Program-made: the position numbers and the translations under genes | Shown here: positions 33,950 through 43,601 of the stretch, piece by piece | Position numbering within the stretch: position 1 is the stretch's first letter | Layout: each line of letters starts with the position of its first letter | Notes under the pieces: model-generated | Told to the model about the DNA's origin: nothing | What the model saw: the letters and a program-made list of their open reading frames with translations, nothing else | The model's database searches: none | Origin: Shouchella clausii | GTDB lineage: Bacteria > Bacillota > Bacilli > Bacillales > Bacillaceae_D | Length of the DNA: 64,000 nt | NCBI RefSeq assembly: GCF_001598215.1 | Contig: NZ_BCXJ01000002.1 | Span: forward strand, 248,001-312,000 | Reading direction: 5' to 3'

Positions 33950-34300
33950 TTAGCCTTTTGGTTTAAAGCAAAGGGAAGCCAAAAATCCAAAGATGATCGC
34001 AGCAGAGATGCCGGCGCTTGTCACTTCAAATATGCCGGTAATAATCCCAATCAAGCCGACACGATTTACTTCCATTAACGCTCCTTGGACAAGGGAATTT
34101 CCGAAACTTGTTATTGGTACAGTCACGCCTGCGCCAGCAAAATCAATTAACGGTTCATATAAACCAAACCCGCTTAAAATCGCCCCTGATACAACGAGCG
34201 TCGACATCGTATGGGCAGGTGTCAGCTTGCCGACATCCATAAGCAGTTGGCCAATGACGCAAATGACCCCGCCAACTAAAAAGGCCCACAGAAAAATCAT
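33950..34300 (-). CDS. SpoVAEb-type membrane protein, second copy
   Basis: The 116-residue protein has four predicted spans, with [20 protein letters not shown] at the start and [20 protein letters not shown] in the middle, the SpoVAEb/SpoVAC pattern. A canonical copy lies at 62935-63291 in this window, with a similar N-terminus (WAFLVGGAICLIGQVLLDAA), so this is a paralogue. SpoVA proteins form the channel that moves dipicolinic acid and calcium into the forespore and out during germination. It overlaps spoVAD by 4 bp. Confidence 0.92.
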   Translation of the reverse strand: MIFLWAFLVGGVICVIGQLLMDVGKLTPAHTMSTLVVSGAILSGFGLYEPLIDFAGAGVTVPITSFGNSLVQGALMEVNRVGLIGIITGIFEVTSAGISAAIIFGFLASLCFKPKG

Positions 34301-35313
34301 GACATCCCTCCGTTCGCTTCAATCGACACCGCATGAGCGATACAAGGGATCGACTCTTTTTGCTGATAAGACAAAGGAGAAAGCAACGCGCCTGTTGCCA
34401 CAACGAGCAAACGCTTTAACTCCCCTTTTTGCATTTTTTTCAACAGATGCCCGTATGTGACGACAGCGGAACAGCCTGGTCCGCTTGCGCCCGCCATAAC
34501 AGGCTGGTCTTCTTTATAGAGCATTAAGCCACAATCCTGAAACTTGCTATGGTCAAGGTCATACCCTTGTTGCTTTAATAAGTCACGGCAGATCGGTAGG
34601 CCAATTTGGCCAAGGTCGCCAGATACGATTAAATCATAGTCATCGGGTTTGCTGTTTGTGTCGCGAAAATGAGCAGCGATCGTGTCAGCAGCGGCAGGCG
34701 CCATCGCCCCTCCCATATCATAAGGATCGGACAAGCCCATATCAACAATACGGCCGATTGTCGCTTTCGTAACGACTGGCCCATTGCCTGTTTTTTCAAG
34801 CAGGCACGCCCCTGCGGCAGTTGCTGTCCATTGCGCGGTTGGCGGCTTTTGACTCCCATACTCAGTCGGGTAGCGGAATTGCTTTTCAGTTACTGTATTA
34901 TGGCTTGAAGCGACACTAATCACATGCCGGGCTCCCCTTGCTTCCATAATCATCGCGCCGATTGCCGGCCCTTCCATCGACGTTGAACAAGCACCAAACA
35001 TGCCTAAATACGGAATGCCAATTGTACGGCCGGCAAAACTGGAAGGCGTAAGCTGATTAACCAAATCGCCAGCAAGCATAAAGTTCACATCTTCTTTTTT
35101 TAGGGAGGCTTTTTTCAACGTTTCTGTTACAGCGCCTTCAATCAGAATAGTCTGCGCTTTTTCATAAGAATCTTCGCCGATCCATAAATCGTCATGCAAT
35201 AAGTCAAACGCTTCTGGAATGGCGCCATTTGCTTCAAACGGTCCGCCCACTGTTCCCGTTGCTGTTATAACCGGTTTGCTGTTAAAAATCCAACTCTGTT
35301 TGCCTGCGAGCAT
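34297..35313 (-). CDS. SpoVAD, second copy
   Basis: The 338-residue protein has a thiolase-like fold, with [20 protein letters not shown], then [20 protein letters not shown] and [20 protein letters not shown]. SpoVAD binds dipicolinic acid directly. It is paralogous to the partial spoVAD at the right end of the window (shared region KQFRYPTE). It overlaps spoVAC by 1 nt (TAATG) and spoVAEb by 4 bp, so the three are coupled. Confidence 0.93.
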   Translation of the reverse strand: MLAGKQSWIFNSKPVITATGTVGGPFEANGAIPEAFDLLHDDLWIGEDSYEKAQTILIEGAVTETLKKASLKKEDVNFMLAGDLVNQLTPSSFAGRTIGIPYLGMFGACSTSMEGPAIGAMIMEARGARHVISVASSHNTVTEKQFRYPTEYGSQKPPTAQWTATAAGACLLEKTGNGPVVTKATIGRIVDMGLSDPYDMGGAMAPAAADTIAAHFRDTNSKPDDYDLIVSGDLGQIGLPICRDLLKQQGYDLDHSKFQDCGLMLYKEDQPVMAGASGPGCSAVVTYGHLLKKMQKGELKRLLVVATGALLSPLSYQQKESIPCIAHAVSIEANGGMS

Positions 35314-35783
35314 TAAAGCACCCCCGTTTTCATTAAAATCGTTTTGATGAGCGCAATAATGAAAGCAGCAACAGTGCCAAAAACAATAACTGAACCAGCC
35401 AATTTGAACATATTGCCACCGACACCGAGGACATACCCTTCCGTCCGGTGCTCAATCGCAGCCGATGCAATCGAGTTCGCAAATCCAGTAACTGGTACTG
35501 CCGTCCCAGCCCCTGCCGTCTGCGCAATCCGATCATAAAAGCCAAGGCCTGTCATTAATGTCGCTAAAAAAATCAATACGGCGACTGTCGGGTTTCCAGC
35601 CGTTTTTTCGGTAAAATTAAAGTTCGTATAGAAAAAAACGTGCAAACATTGTCCAATTAAACAGATAAAACCGCCAATAAAAAAGGCGTAAATACAGTTT
35701 TTAAGTACAGGCCGCTTTTTCTCATAAGAGCTATGCAGTTCTTGGTATTCTTGCTGCTGCGGCGTAAGCTGTTTTTTTGCCAT
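35313..35783 (-). CDS. SpoVAC, second copy
   Basis: I use the ATG at 35783, with AAAGGA about 10 nt upstream; the frame continues to 35834, overlapping the lipoprotein gene. The 156-residue product has a charged N-terminal region, then spans starting with NCIYAFFIGGFICLIGQCLH and the family stretch GAGTAVPVTGFANSIASAA. SpoVAC is a mechanosensitive-type channel protein of the spore inner membrane, needed for dipicolinic acid release. The N-terminal charged region is typical. Confidence 0.92.
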   Translation of the reverse strand: MAKKQLTPQQQEYQELHSSYEKKRPVLKNCIYAFFIGGFICLIGQCLHVFFYTNFNFTEKTAGNPTVAVLIFLATLMTGLGFYDRIAQTAGAGTAVPVTGFANSIASAAIEHRTEGYVLGVGGNMFKLAGSVIVFGTVAAFIIALIKTILMKTGVL

Positions 35784-35790
35784 ATGTGCC

Positions 35791-36222
35791 CTATCCTTTC
35801 GAATGCTTTTCAATAACCTTGATCGTTTTCTCAAGCTCTTTTTCGCTTAAATTGCCGGCTTTCACTTTATTTTCAGCGTCCTCTAGTTCTTTGTAGATTT
35901 TCTTATCCGTGGAAATGTGGATTGTATAATCTGGATATAATGCTTTGATCCGGTCAAATGCTTTTTTCCGTACATCTTTTAATTGAAAGCGATCCACTTG
36001 CTTGACATGCATCGCCATGACCATTTCTTCTTTATACTGGATGCCTCTGACGCTGATCACTTCTTCCATCGCCAGAATCTCGTCCTTCGCCCTATCTGAA
36101 GCTTCTTGGCCATGGCCTGCAGCTTCCTGGAGTTTGAAGGCACTGCCTCGCTCATCTTCAGCTTGAGTACAAGCTCCTAAACAGAGGAGAACAGCAAGCA
36201 CCGAAACCAATTTTCTTTTCAT
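35791..36222 (-). CDS. Sporulation lipoprotein, YhcN/YlaJ family
   Basis: The start is the ATG at 36222 behind GGAGGT (the frame continues to 36240). The 143-residue product is MKRKLVSVLAVLLCLGACTQ, a lipoprotein signal with lipobox LGAC at Cys18, followed by a YhcN/YlaJ-like domain (ASDRAKDEILAMEEVISVRG, then AFDRIKALYPDYTIHIS). Members are spore inner-membrane lipoproteins. It is the first gene of the short spoVA operon. In mobile spoVA2 operons of Bacillus this lipoprotein gene also precedes spoVAC, which supports the grouping. Confidence 0.85.
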   Translation of the reverse strand: MKRKLVSVLAVLLCLGACTQAEDERGSAFKLQEAAGHGQEASDRAKDEILAMEEVISVRGIQYKEEMVMAMHVKQVDRFQLKDVRKKAFDRIKALYPDYTIHISTDKKIYKELEDAENKVKAGNLSEKELEKTIKVIEKHSKG

Positions 36223-36459
36223 GTTTAGTTTCACCTCCACCTACAAATCATATCTAGACACACATAGGTTGTTTTAGTTAGAAATCGTTTAAACATGAAA
36301 TTTTTGTAAATTTTTTCGCCGTTAATTTTCTCTTACCTATTTAGCCTGCCTAATGGCGAAGGCAATCTTTCTAGACATCCGTTTTTCACGACTAAATCAT
36401 TATCTGCATTTGCTGCACTCTGAATACGAACAGAATTTGGAATTGGGGGATGGTAGACG

Positions 36460-37146
36460 ATGGAAGGGTATCTGTTTCTCACAACTGAGCTCATTGTTGG
36501 CTTTTTTGCTCTCCTGTTGCTAACAAAAGTGCTTGGCAAAAACCAAATTACGCAATTAACACCGTTTGACTTTATTTCGGCACTCGTTATCGGCGAATTG
36601 GTCGGCAATGCCATTTATGATAAAGATATTGGCCTTCAGTATGTGCTCTATGCCATTTTCGTATGGGGCTCACTCATTTATTGCATTGAAATCATCACGC
36701 AAAAATTTCGTATCACCCGGGGGTTCCTTGAAGGCACCCCGGCGATTGTGATTGCTAAAGGGCGAATTCAATATGAGGAACTCCGCAAAAATAAGCTGGA
36801 TTTGAACCAGCTCCAACATCTTTTGCGTGAAAAAAGTGTGTTCTCAGTCCGTCAAGTCGAGTATGGCATTTTAGAAACAAACGGAACAGTAAACGTCCAA
36901 CTCAAACCGCCTTACGCGCTGCCGACTAACCGTGACCTTTCCCTAAACCCAGAAAACCTGCCAATGCCAGTACTGTTAATAATGGATGGGGAAATCATAA
37001 AAAAAGCTTTAAAGGAAATTGGCCGAGATGAAACCTGGCTTAAAGATCAATTAAAAGAACGGGGCATACTGTCTTATAAAGACGTCCTGTATGCAGAATG
37101 GATCGATGGAGAACCACTATTCTTGCAAACGTACAGAGCCGAGTAA
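36460..37146 (+). CDS. YetF-like membrane protein (DUF421)
   Basis: The 228-residue protein has three N-terminal spans (LTTELIVGFFALLLLTKVLG, then ALVIGELVGNAIYDKDIGLQ and VLYAIFVWGSLIYCIEII) and a soluble C-terminal part ending in KDVLYAEWIDGEPLFLQTY. This is the DUF421/YetF pattern. GGGGGAT precedes the ATG. It is divergent from the yhcN-spoVAC-spoVAD-spoVAEb operon. YetF proteins occur in mobile spoVA2 operons and affect spore heat resistance, so its position is notable. The molecular role is unknown. Confidence 0.88.
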   Translation: MEGYLFLTTELIVGFFALLLLTKVLGKNQITQLTPFDFISALVIGELVGNAIYDKDIGLQYVLYAIFVWGSLIYCIEIITQKFRITRGFLEGTPAIVIAKGRIQYEELRKNKLDLNQLQHLLREKSVFSVRQVEYGILETNGTVNVQLKPPYALPTNRDLSLNPENLPMPVLLIMDGEIIKKALKEIGRDETWLKDQLKERGILSYKDVLYAEWIDGEPLFLQTYRAE

Positions 37147-37324
37147 ATAAAAGGCGGATCGCCTAATAAGAACGATTGTCTACATGTTCGGAAGCAAACA
37201 TGAAACATATTGCTTGCTTTTGTCGTAAAACAAGGAAACACATATTATATATTGATTGTGTTTGCCAACTGCTTTTGTATACAATGAACCTACAACATCA
37301 AATTGCAATAGGAGGGTGTAAAGA

Positions 37325-37642
37325 ATGGCAATGAAAGATCTTTTAAACAATATGTATTCTTTAGGTGTAGGCGCCGCTGCTGCGAGCAAAGAACAAATTG
37401 AAAAAACAGTCAATGACTTAGTCCAACGCGGTGAAGTCAAACGGTCTGAATCGAACCAACTTATCGATGATTTGCTGGCAAAGGGGCAAAAGGCGCAGGA
37501 GAATATGGAAAATATGATCCAAGAGCGGACAAAACAATTCTTATCGTCTATGGACGTGCCGACAAAGGAAGAGGTCGACGCCCTTAAAGCGCGTGTCGCT
37601 GCCCTCGAAAAAGCCCTTAGCGAGAAGGACGTAGAAAAGTAA
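37325..37642 (+). CDS. Phasin-like coiled-coil protein
   Basis: The 105-residue protein is mostly helical, with MAMKDLLNNMYSLGVGAAAA, then SKEQIEKTVNDLVQRGEVKR and an Asp/Glu/Lys-rich coil to the end (VDALKARVAALEKALSEKDV). It resembles the phasin-superfamily proteins that are found next to ABC1/AarF kinase genes; polyhydroxyalkanoate granule binding is the family theme but is not shown here. AGGAGGG lies 8 nt before the ATG. The kinase gene follows 33 nt later, so the two are co-transcribed. A promoter (TTGTGT...TACAAT, 18 nt apart) may lie at about 37255-37285. Confidence 0.8.
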   Translation: MAMKDLLNNMYSLGVGAAAASKEQIEKTVNDLVQRGEVKRSESNQLIDDLLAKGQKAQENMENMIQERTKQFLSSMDVPTKEEVDALKARVAALEKALSEKDVEK

Positions 37643-37675
37643 CAGAACGAACCAGGACTGGAAAGGACGAAACCT

Positions 37676-39340
37676 ATGTTAAAAACGCGCATTCGCTACC
37701 TTTCTAGGTACCAAGATATTATTACAGCCCTTTATCACTATGGTTTTGGCCAAATTGTCCGTGATTTAGGGCTGCTAGATCGCACAAAAAAACGAACCAA
37801 AAAGAAACGTGCCAAAGACTCTTCGCTTTCAGTCGCCAAGCGGATTCGCTTGCTTTTAGAAGAGCTTGGCCCTACCTTCATTAAACTTGGACAACTTGCG
37901 AGTACACGGGGCGACCTGTTTCCTGCTTATGTGCTATCCGAACTGGAGAAACTTCAAGACAATGTGCCAAGCTTTGCCTATCAAGAGGTGAAAGACATCA
38001 TTGAAGTAGAACTGGAAGCACCGCTTGAGAAGTTATTCCGTTCCTTTGAACCAGTCCCATTGGCAGCGGCCTCGATTGGACAAGTCCATCGGGCTGAACT
38101 GCCTACTGGCGAAAAAGTCGTAGTGAAAGTGCGGCGCCCAGGAATCGAGCGCACAATTGAAACGGACCTTGCCATTTTGCATGACTTGTTAGAGTTGGCC
38201 GAAGAGCGGATCGGTTGGGTCAAGCGCTTCCGTCTCGTCGATTTGTTTCACGAGTTTGCTGAAGCGCTAAAAGAGGAAATCAATTATAAAAATGAGGCGC
38301 AAAACGCAGAACGGATTAGGCGGCAAAACTCGGAAACACATCATCTTTTTACACCGGTTGTCTACTCGTCTCATTCAACGATGAAAGTGTTGACGATGAC
38401 CTATGTGGATGGCACGAAAATTACCGATGCTACATATGAGAAAGGCTTCGACCAAGAAATCGTGGCTGAACGGTTTGCCACAGGCATGTTTGAGCAGATT
38501 TTTGTGCATGGCTTTTTCCATGGCGATCCACACCCAGGCAATGTGTTTGTCACTAAAGAGAACGAGATCATTTTGATTGATTTTGGAATGGTAGGCCGCT
38601 TGACAAACGATATGCGCCAAAATTTGGCTTTACTTGTCCTTGGTTTAAAAGGACGCAACACCGACCGCGTCATGGAAGCCCTTTTCCGCATGGATATTGT
38701 TCACGACCAAGTGGACCGTGACCGCCTCTGGGATGACCTCGACCATTTACGGTTAAAATATTACGACATCCCAATGGCTGACATTTCTCTCGCCGAAGCT
38801 GTACAAGACTTGTTCAACGTCGCCAATAAACATGATTGCGTTGTGCCTGTCGATTTGACAATGCTCGGAAAAGCACTATTATCAGTAGAAGCGATTGTCT
38901 CGTCACTTGCCCCTACATTGCGCATTATTGATATTGTTGAACCGTTTGGGCGTGTCTTAATTAAGGAACGCTATGATCCACGCAACTTTGCCAAAAAAGT
39001 CCAAGCTGAATTTCAAGAAGGCATGGAAACATTGCGGCATTTTCCACGAGATATGCGCAAAACGTTAAAAGATATCCGTGGCGGAAAATTGAAAGTCAAT
39101 ATCTCGATTCGCGAAATCCACCATCTGATCCAAAAAGTGGACCGAATTAGCAATAAGCTTGCTTTTTCAATCGTGCTCCTTTCATTTAGCATCATTATGG
39201 CTGGAGTCATTATTGGCGGCTCCTTAACAGCTGAGCCAACCATCCTATTGCAAATTCCCGCCATCGAAATAGGGCTTGTGATTACCTCACTAATGTTTTT
39301 TTGGATTATCTGGGCAATTTTTAGGTCGGGGCGTTTTTAG
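37676..39340 (+). CDS. ABC1/AarF (UbiB-family) atypical kinase
   Basis: The 554-residue protein has the family motifs LGPTFIKLGQLASTRGDLFP (KxGQ), the Ala-rich loop AAASIGQVHRAELPTGEKVV with its lysine, the catalytic region FHGDPHPGNVFV and the metal-binding DFG in LIDFGMVGRL. Two membrane spans close the C-terminus (FSIVLLSFSIIMAGVIIGG, then IEIGLVITSLMFFWIIWA). Bacteria of this group use menaquinone, not ubiquinone, so its role in quinone or lipid metabolism is an inference. It is paired with the phasin-like gene upstream. Confidence 0.92.
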   Translation: MLKTRIRYLSRYQDIITALYHYGFGQIVRDLGLLDRTKKRTKKKRAKDSSLSVAKRIRLLLEELGPTFIKLGQLASTRGDLFPAYVLSELEKLQDNVPSFAYQEVKDIIEVELEAPLEKLFRSFEPVPLAAASIGQVHRAELPTGEKVVVKVRRPGIERTIETDLAILHDLLELAEERIGWVKRFRLVDLFHEFAEALKEEINYKNEAQNAERIRRQNSETHHLFTPVVYSSHSTMKVLTMTYVDGTKITDATYEKGFDQEIVAERFATGMFEQIFVHGFFHGDPHPGNVFVTKENEIILIDFGMVGRLTNDMRQNLALLVLGLKGRNTDRVMEALFRMDIVHDQVDRDRLWDDLDHLRLKYYDIPMADISLAEAVQDLFNVANKHDCVVPVDLTMLGKALLSVEAIVSSLAPTLRIIDIVEPFGRVLIKERYDPRNFAKKVQAEFQEGMETLRHFPRDMRKTLKDIRGGKLKVNISIREIHHLIQKVDRISNKLAFSIVLLSFSIIMAGVIIGGSLTAEPTILLQIPAIEIGLVITSLMFFWIIWAIFRSGRF

Positions 39341-39359
39341 ATCGTAAGAGAAAGTTGCA

Positions 39360-40829
39360 GTGATACCAATGATGATTGAATTAGCAATACCAACGTATTT
39401 ATTTGTCGCCCTCATGATCGTGAATATCTTGCTTGCCGCCATTTTAATTTTTATTGAACGTAAAGATGCACAAGCGACTTGGGCATGGCTGCTTATTCTG
39501 TTTTTTATTCCACTAGGCGGCTTTATTATTTACATTTTCCTAGGACAAACATTAACGCGGAGGAAAATGTTTGAATGGGAAGGAATTAATAAAGTAGGTC
39601 TCGAGCATTTCATTGAAGAACAAAAGCGTGATCTTTTAGATACCTCGTTCCGCTTTAATAGCCCTACTGTTGATAAAAACCGTGAATTGATCTATATGCA
39701 TTTAATGAGCAACGATGCGCTGCTGACAATAGAGAACCGTGTCGATATTTCCAGTGACGGCAAAGAAAAATTTGCGCAACTGTTAAAGGATATCGAACAG
39801 GCCAAGACATTCATCCACATCCAGTATTATATTTTTCGTTATGATGAGATCGGAAAAACGATCGTGGACGCGCTGACAGAAAAAGCGCGACAAGGCGTGA
39901 AAGTCCGCTTGCTCTATGATGACCTCGGTTCCCGGTCTTTGCGCAAAAAGTATTTAAAAGCGTTTCGTGAAGCAGGCGGAGAAATTGGTATCTTCTTCCC
40001 ATCTAGGTTTACGATTGTCAACTTGCGTTTGAATTTCCGCAACCACCGTAAGCTCGTTAACATAGATGGCAAGTGTGGTTATGTCGGTGGCTTTAACGTT
40101 GGAGATGAGTATTTAGGAAAAAGCAAAAAATTTGGTTACTGGCGTGATACCCATTTGCGCATCGTCGGGCCTGCTGTCCAAGCGATCCAAACGCGCTTTA
40201 TCCTCGATTGGAACCAAGCTTCCAAACAATACCATATTTCCTACCATGATCGTTATTTTCCAGAAGTGCCGCCTGCTGGCGATACGCCTGTACAAATTGT
40301 CTCAAGCGGACCGGACTCGGAATTTGAACAAATCAAAAATGGCTATTTAAAAATGATCATGGATGCACGAAAGTCGATTTTAATCCAGACGCCTTACTTT
40401 ATTCCAGACCAAACGTTGCTTGATGCCCTTCGTGTCGCTGCACAAACGGGCATAGAAGTAAAACTGATGATTCCAAACAAACCGGACCATATGTTTGTTT
40501 ACTGGGCGACTACTTCCCACATTGGTGAAATGCTAAGAGCTGGCGCAACGGTCTATCAGTATGAAAATGGCTTTATTCATAATAAAGTGTTGATCGTCGA
40601 TGAAACGGTTTGTTCTGTCGGTACCGCTAACATTGACCAACGGAGCTTTAAACTCAATTTTGAAGTAAATGCCTTTATCTATGACAGTCAAATCGCTGGC
40701 CAGCTAATAGCTGACTTTGAGAATGACGTAAAACAATCAACTCAAATTACGCTAGAAATGTATGAAAACCGGCCAACAAGCGTCCGCTTTAAAGAGTCAA
40801 TATCGCGATTGTTGTCGCCCATTTTGTAA
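39360..40829 (+). CDS. Cardiolipin synthase
   Basis: The enzyme joins two phosphatidylglycerol molecules to cardiolipin and glycerol at the membrane. The 489-residue protein has two N-terminal spans (LFVALMIVNILLAAILIFI and WLLILFFIPLGGFIIYIFL) and two phospholipase-D HKD motifs, HRKLVNIDGKCGYVGGFN and HNKVLIVDETVCSVGTANID. The assumed start is the GTG at 39360; an ATG at 39369 or 39372 is also possible, and no ribosome site decides between them. A long terminator follows. Bacillus genomes have several cls genes (clsA, ywjE, ywiE), and I cannot say which this is. Confidence 0.93.
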   Translation: MIPMMIELAIPTYLFVALMIVNILLAAILIFIERKDAQATWAWLLILFFIPLGGFIIYIFLGQTLTRRKMFEWEGINKVGLEHFIEEQKRDLLDTSFRFNSPTVDKNRELIYMHLMSNDALLTIENRVDISSDGKEKFAQLLKDIEQAKTFIHIQYYIFRYDEIGKTIVDALTEKARQGVKVRLLYDDLGSRSLRKKYLKAFREAGGEIGIFFPSRFTIVNLRLNFRNHRKLVNIDGKCGYVGGFNVGDEYLGKSKKFGYWRDTHLRIVGPAVQAIQTRFILDWNQASKQYHISYHDRYFPEVPPAGDTPVQIVSSGPDSEFEQIKNGYLKMIMDARKSILIQTPYFIPDQTLLDALRVAAQTGIEVKLMIPNKPDHMFVYWATTSHIGEMLRAGATVYQYENGFIHNKVLIVDETVCSVGTANIDQRSFKLNFEVNAFIYDSQIAGQLIADFENDVKQSTQITLEMYENRPTSVRFKESISRLLSPIL

Positions 40830-40834
40830 ACGAG

Positions 40835-40869
40835 AAACAAATCTAGGTCCCTCCTAGGTTTGTTTTTTT
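40835..40869 (+). terminator. Terminator of the cardiolipin synthase gene
   Basis: A 13-bp stem (AAACAAATCTAGG with CCTAGGTTTGTTT, one G-T pair) and a run of seven T, ending at the stop of the convergent sodF gene. Confidence 0.88.
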
Positions 40870-41602
40870 AATAGGGCACCCATTTTAACAGCGAGGCCTG
40901 GCGATAACGATTTTCGGCTTCTCTCCAGTTCACAACATTCCACCATGCCTCAATATATGCTTTACGATCATTTTGGTACTTTAAATAGTAGGCGTGTTCC
41001 CATACATCTAACACCAACAGCGGCACTTGGTCTTGTTGGGAAAGGTTTTGATGTTTTTCAGCCTGAAGAATTTCTAATCGATGGGACCTAGGCGCATAAA
41101 TGAGCATCGCCCAGCCTCCGCCTTCAACTTTTTCAGCAGCATTGGAAAAATGGGCTTTCATTTTTTGAAAGGAGCCAAAGTCTTCTGTTATTCTCGCTTT
41201 TAGCGCCCCTTGGGGCTCTCCACCCCCATTTGGCGACATAACATGCCAAAAAAGCGTGTGCAAATAATGCCCCGCTCCATTAAACGCTGCTTCCCTCTCC
41301 CAATGCTTAATCAAATCATAATTTCCAGTACGTCTTGCCTTTTCCATTTCTTTCTCTGCTTTATTTAAATCATTGACATATGTCTGGTGATGCTTTAAAT
41401 GATGAATGCGCATCGTCTTTTCATCAATGTACGGTTCCAACGCATTATAAGAATAAGGCATTGGTGGCAGCCTATGACCGCCAATGGGAACACTGTTATT
41501 TTTACCTTTCCCTCTTAAATTAGCCATTATTAGCCATGAGTCATATGCGTCTTGAGCATGTTCGTTTGCTTGGGCAGGATCGTGATCAAGCGCATATTCC
41601 AA
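40868..41602 (-). CDS. sodF: Fe/Mn superoxide dismutase SodF-like, 5' end uncertain
   Basis: The enzyme dismutates superoxide. Metal ligands are visible as the His in MRIHHLKHHQTYVND, the His in GAGHYLHTLFWHVM, and Asp and His in VLDVWEHAYYLKYQ, with WWNVVNWREAENRY at the end. As in B. subtilis SodF, the catalytic part is preceded by an unusual N-terminal helical extension. Only a TTG (41602) without a ribosome site is available for this frame. The coding sense continues upstream to 41716 ([20 protein letters not shown]) and, after a TAA at 41717-41719, to a GTG at 41734 that has AAGGAGG 7 nt away. The gene may be interrupted by a nonsense codon. Confidence 0.8.
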   Translation of the reverse strand: MEYALDHDPAQANEHAQDAYDSWLIMANLRGKGKNNSVPIGGHRLPPMPYSYNALEPYIDEKTMRIHHLKHHQTYVNDLNKAEKEMEKARRTGNYDLIKHWEREAAFNGAGHYLHTLFWHVMSPNGGGEPQGALKARITEDFGSFQKMKAHFSNAAEKVEGGGWAMLIYAPRSHRLEILQAEKHQNLSQQDQVPLLVLDVWEHAYYLKYQNDRKAYIEAWWNVVNWREAENRYRQASLLKWVPY

Positions 41603-41871
41603 TTGGCTTAACGACGTTGTAAATGGCTGTGTATGCTCTTCTCCTATGGACCTGACAAACTCGCTTTCCTGCTCTTTCCAAAGCCTGGCAAGCTCATCTT
41701 TCCATTTTCTTAATGCTTACTCATGCGAATCCACATTATTCCCTCCTTTTTCCTTTTCCCCCTACGTATATGCAACCGTTCTTGGCCAATTGCGAAAAAA
41801 GTATAAATTTGCAGGGAAACGCTTTCTTCATCTCGAAACTACGTATAAACCATATAAAAGGAGGAATTTTC

Positions 41872-43431
41872 ATGGCTTATCAACCATCTAGTACGGAAGA
41901 CGCACTTTCCATGGCTTATCAACAACCTAATACGGAAGGCGCACTTGTGCATTTTAAGGAGCGCTACGGCAATTTCATTGGAGGCGAATGGGTTGCTCCT
42001 GTTAAGGGGCGCTATTTTGAAAACCGCAGCCCTGTGACGGGAAAGCCTTTTTGTGAAGTAGCCCGTTCCAGTGCGGAAGACGTTGAACTAGCCCTTGATG
42101 CTGCCCACAAAGCGAAGGCTAGCTGGGGAAAAATGCCTGCTGCAGAACGGGCCAATTTGTTAAATAAAGTCGCTGATCGGATCGAAGAAAACCTGGAAAT
42201 GCTTGCGGTAGCCGAAACGTGGGATAACGGAAAGCCGATTCGGGAAACATTAAACGCCGATATTCCTCTCGCCGTCGACCATTTTCGCTATTTTGCTGGC
42301 GTGATACGTGCCCAGGAGGGGACGCTTAGCCAAATTGATGAAAATACGGTTGCTTATCATTTCCAAGAGCCACTTGGCGTTGTTGGTCAAATTATTCCTT
42401 GGAACTTTCCGATTTTAATGGCCGTTTGGAAGCTTGCACCTGCACTCGCGGCTGGTAATTGCGTCGTCCTTAAGCCGGCCGAGCAAACGCCTGCCTCGAT
42501 TTTCGTTCTGCTGGAGCTCATTTCTGACCTGCTGCCTCCAGGAGTCGTTAATGTGGTAAGCGGCTTTGGCCTCGAAGCAGGAAAACCACTTGCTTCTTCG
42601 TCAAGAATCGCAAAAATCGCCTTCACGGGGGAAACGACAACGGGCCGGTTAATTATGGAGTACGCATCTGCAAACTTGATTCCTGTCACACTTGAATTAG
42701 GTGGAAAATCACCGAATATCTTTTTCAGAGATGTCATGGAGAGAGAAGATGACTTTTTGGATAAAGCGATTGAAGGGTTTGTCTTGTTTGCGTTAAACCA
42801 AGGTGAAGTGTGCACATGCCCATCTCGAGCGCTAATTGACGAAACGATTTATGATGCGTTTATCGAAAAGGCGCTCGAACGTGTGGCAGCTATCAAGCAA
42901 GGCAATCCACTTGACCCGGAAACGATGATGGGCGCGCAAGCATCTGAAGAACAGTTGGAAAAAATCCTCTCCTATCTAGCCATTGGCAAAGAAGAAGGAG
43001 CAGAAGTTCTTGCAGGCGGCAATCAAAGGCAGTTAAGCGGAGATTACAGCGGTGGCTATTATGTTGAGCCTACCGTTTTCAAAGGGACAAACAATATGCG
43101 CATATTCCAGGAGGAGATCTTTGGCCCTGTTGTTTCCGTTGCGACATTTAAAGATGCAGACGAAGCACTCCGAATTGCCAACGATTCCCTTTACGGCCTT
43201 GGTGCAGGCGTATGGACACGCAACATCAACACCGCTTACCGCTTTGGACGTCAGATCGAAGCCGGCCGGGTCTGGGTTAATTGTTATCATGCTTATCCAG
43301 CACATGCCGCTTTTGGCGGTTATAAAAAATCAGGTGTAGGCCGTGAAACGCATTTAATGATGCTTAACCATTACCAGCAAACGAAAAACATGCTTGTCAG
43401 CTATAGTGACAACTCGCAAGGATTCTTTTAA
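41872..43431 (+). CDS. Aldehyde dehydrogenase (ExaC/AldB-like)
   Basis: The enzyme oxidises an aldehyde (probably acetaldehyde or another short one) with NAD. The start is the ATG at 41872 behind AAAGGAGG; the frame reaches back to 41713 without a ribosome site. The 519-residue protein has the catalytic Glu in [15 protein letters not shown], the catalytic Cys in [15 protein letters not shown], and [13 protein letters not shown]-type NAD-loop sequence; [18 protein letters not shown] and [17 protein letters not shown] close it. The N-terminus contains a tandem duplication of 13 residues ([26 protein letters not shown]), which adds to the usual length of about 506. Confidence 0.92.
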   Translation: MAYQPSSTEDALSMAYQQPNTEGALVHFKERYGNFIGGEWVAPVKGRYFENRSPVTGKPFCEVARSSAEDVELALDAAHKAKASWGKMPAAERANLLNKVADRIEENLEMLAVAETWDNGKPIRETLNADIPLAVDHFRYFAGVIRAQEGTLSQIDENTVAYHFQEPLGVVGQIIPWNFPILMAVWKLAPALAAGNCVVLKPAEQTPASIFVLLELISDLLPPGVVNVVSGFGLEAGKPLASSSRIAKIAFTGETTTGRLIMEYASANLIPVTLELGGKSPNIFFRDVMEREDDFLDKAIEGFVLFALNQGEVCTCPSRALIDETIYDAFIEKALERVAAIKQGNPLDPETMMGAQASEEQLEKILSYLAIGKEEGAEVLAGGNQRQLSGDYSGGYYVEPTVFKGTNNMRIFQEEIFGPVVSVATFKDADEALRIANDSLYGLGAGVWTRNINTAYRFGRQIEAGRVWVNCYHAYPAHAAFGGYKKSGVGRETHLMMLNHYQQTKNMLVSYSDNSQGFF

Positions 43432-43480
43432 TGAATGTGAGCGACGTTTGTGGCTGTTAAAACCAATACGAAAACAGCCC

Positions 43481-43570
43481 CAGCCAGAGGCTACTGCTTC
43501 TGGCTGAGGCTATAGGCAAACGATCGCATAACGTTGTTGTTTGCACAGGCTATGTTTCTATCAGACTTTG
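43481..43570. repeat. Intergenic repeat family, copy E (short)
   Basis: A hairpin (CAGCCAGA 43481-43488 with TCTGGCTG 43499-43506) is followed by GAGGCTATAGGCAAACGATC, GCATAACGTTGTTGTTT and, at the far end, TTTCTATCAGACT. The same order of hairpin, CTCAGACTGTAGGCAAACG-like block and TTTTCTATCAGTCTGAG-like end occurs in the copies at 50.6 and 53.2 kb. It lies between convergent genes. Confidence 0.6.
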
Positions 43571-43601
43571 TACTGTGGTTAACGTTTCTTTAACAAGCAG
43601 A

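Noticed and set aside
37180-37692. 170-codon minus-strand frame
   Set aside because: It runs antisense across the phasin-like gene, has no ribosome site, and its translation (Ser/Phe-rich) is the usual shadow of a coiled-coil gene.
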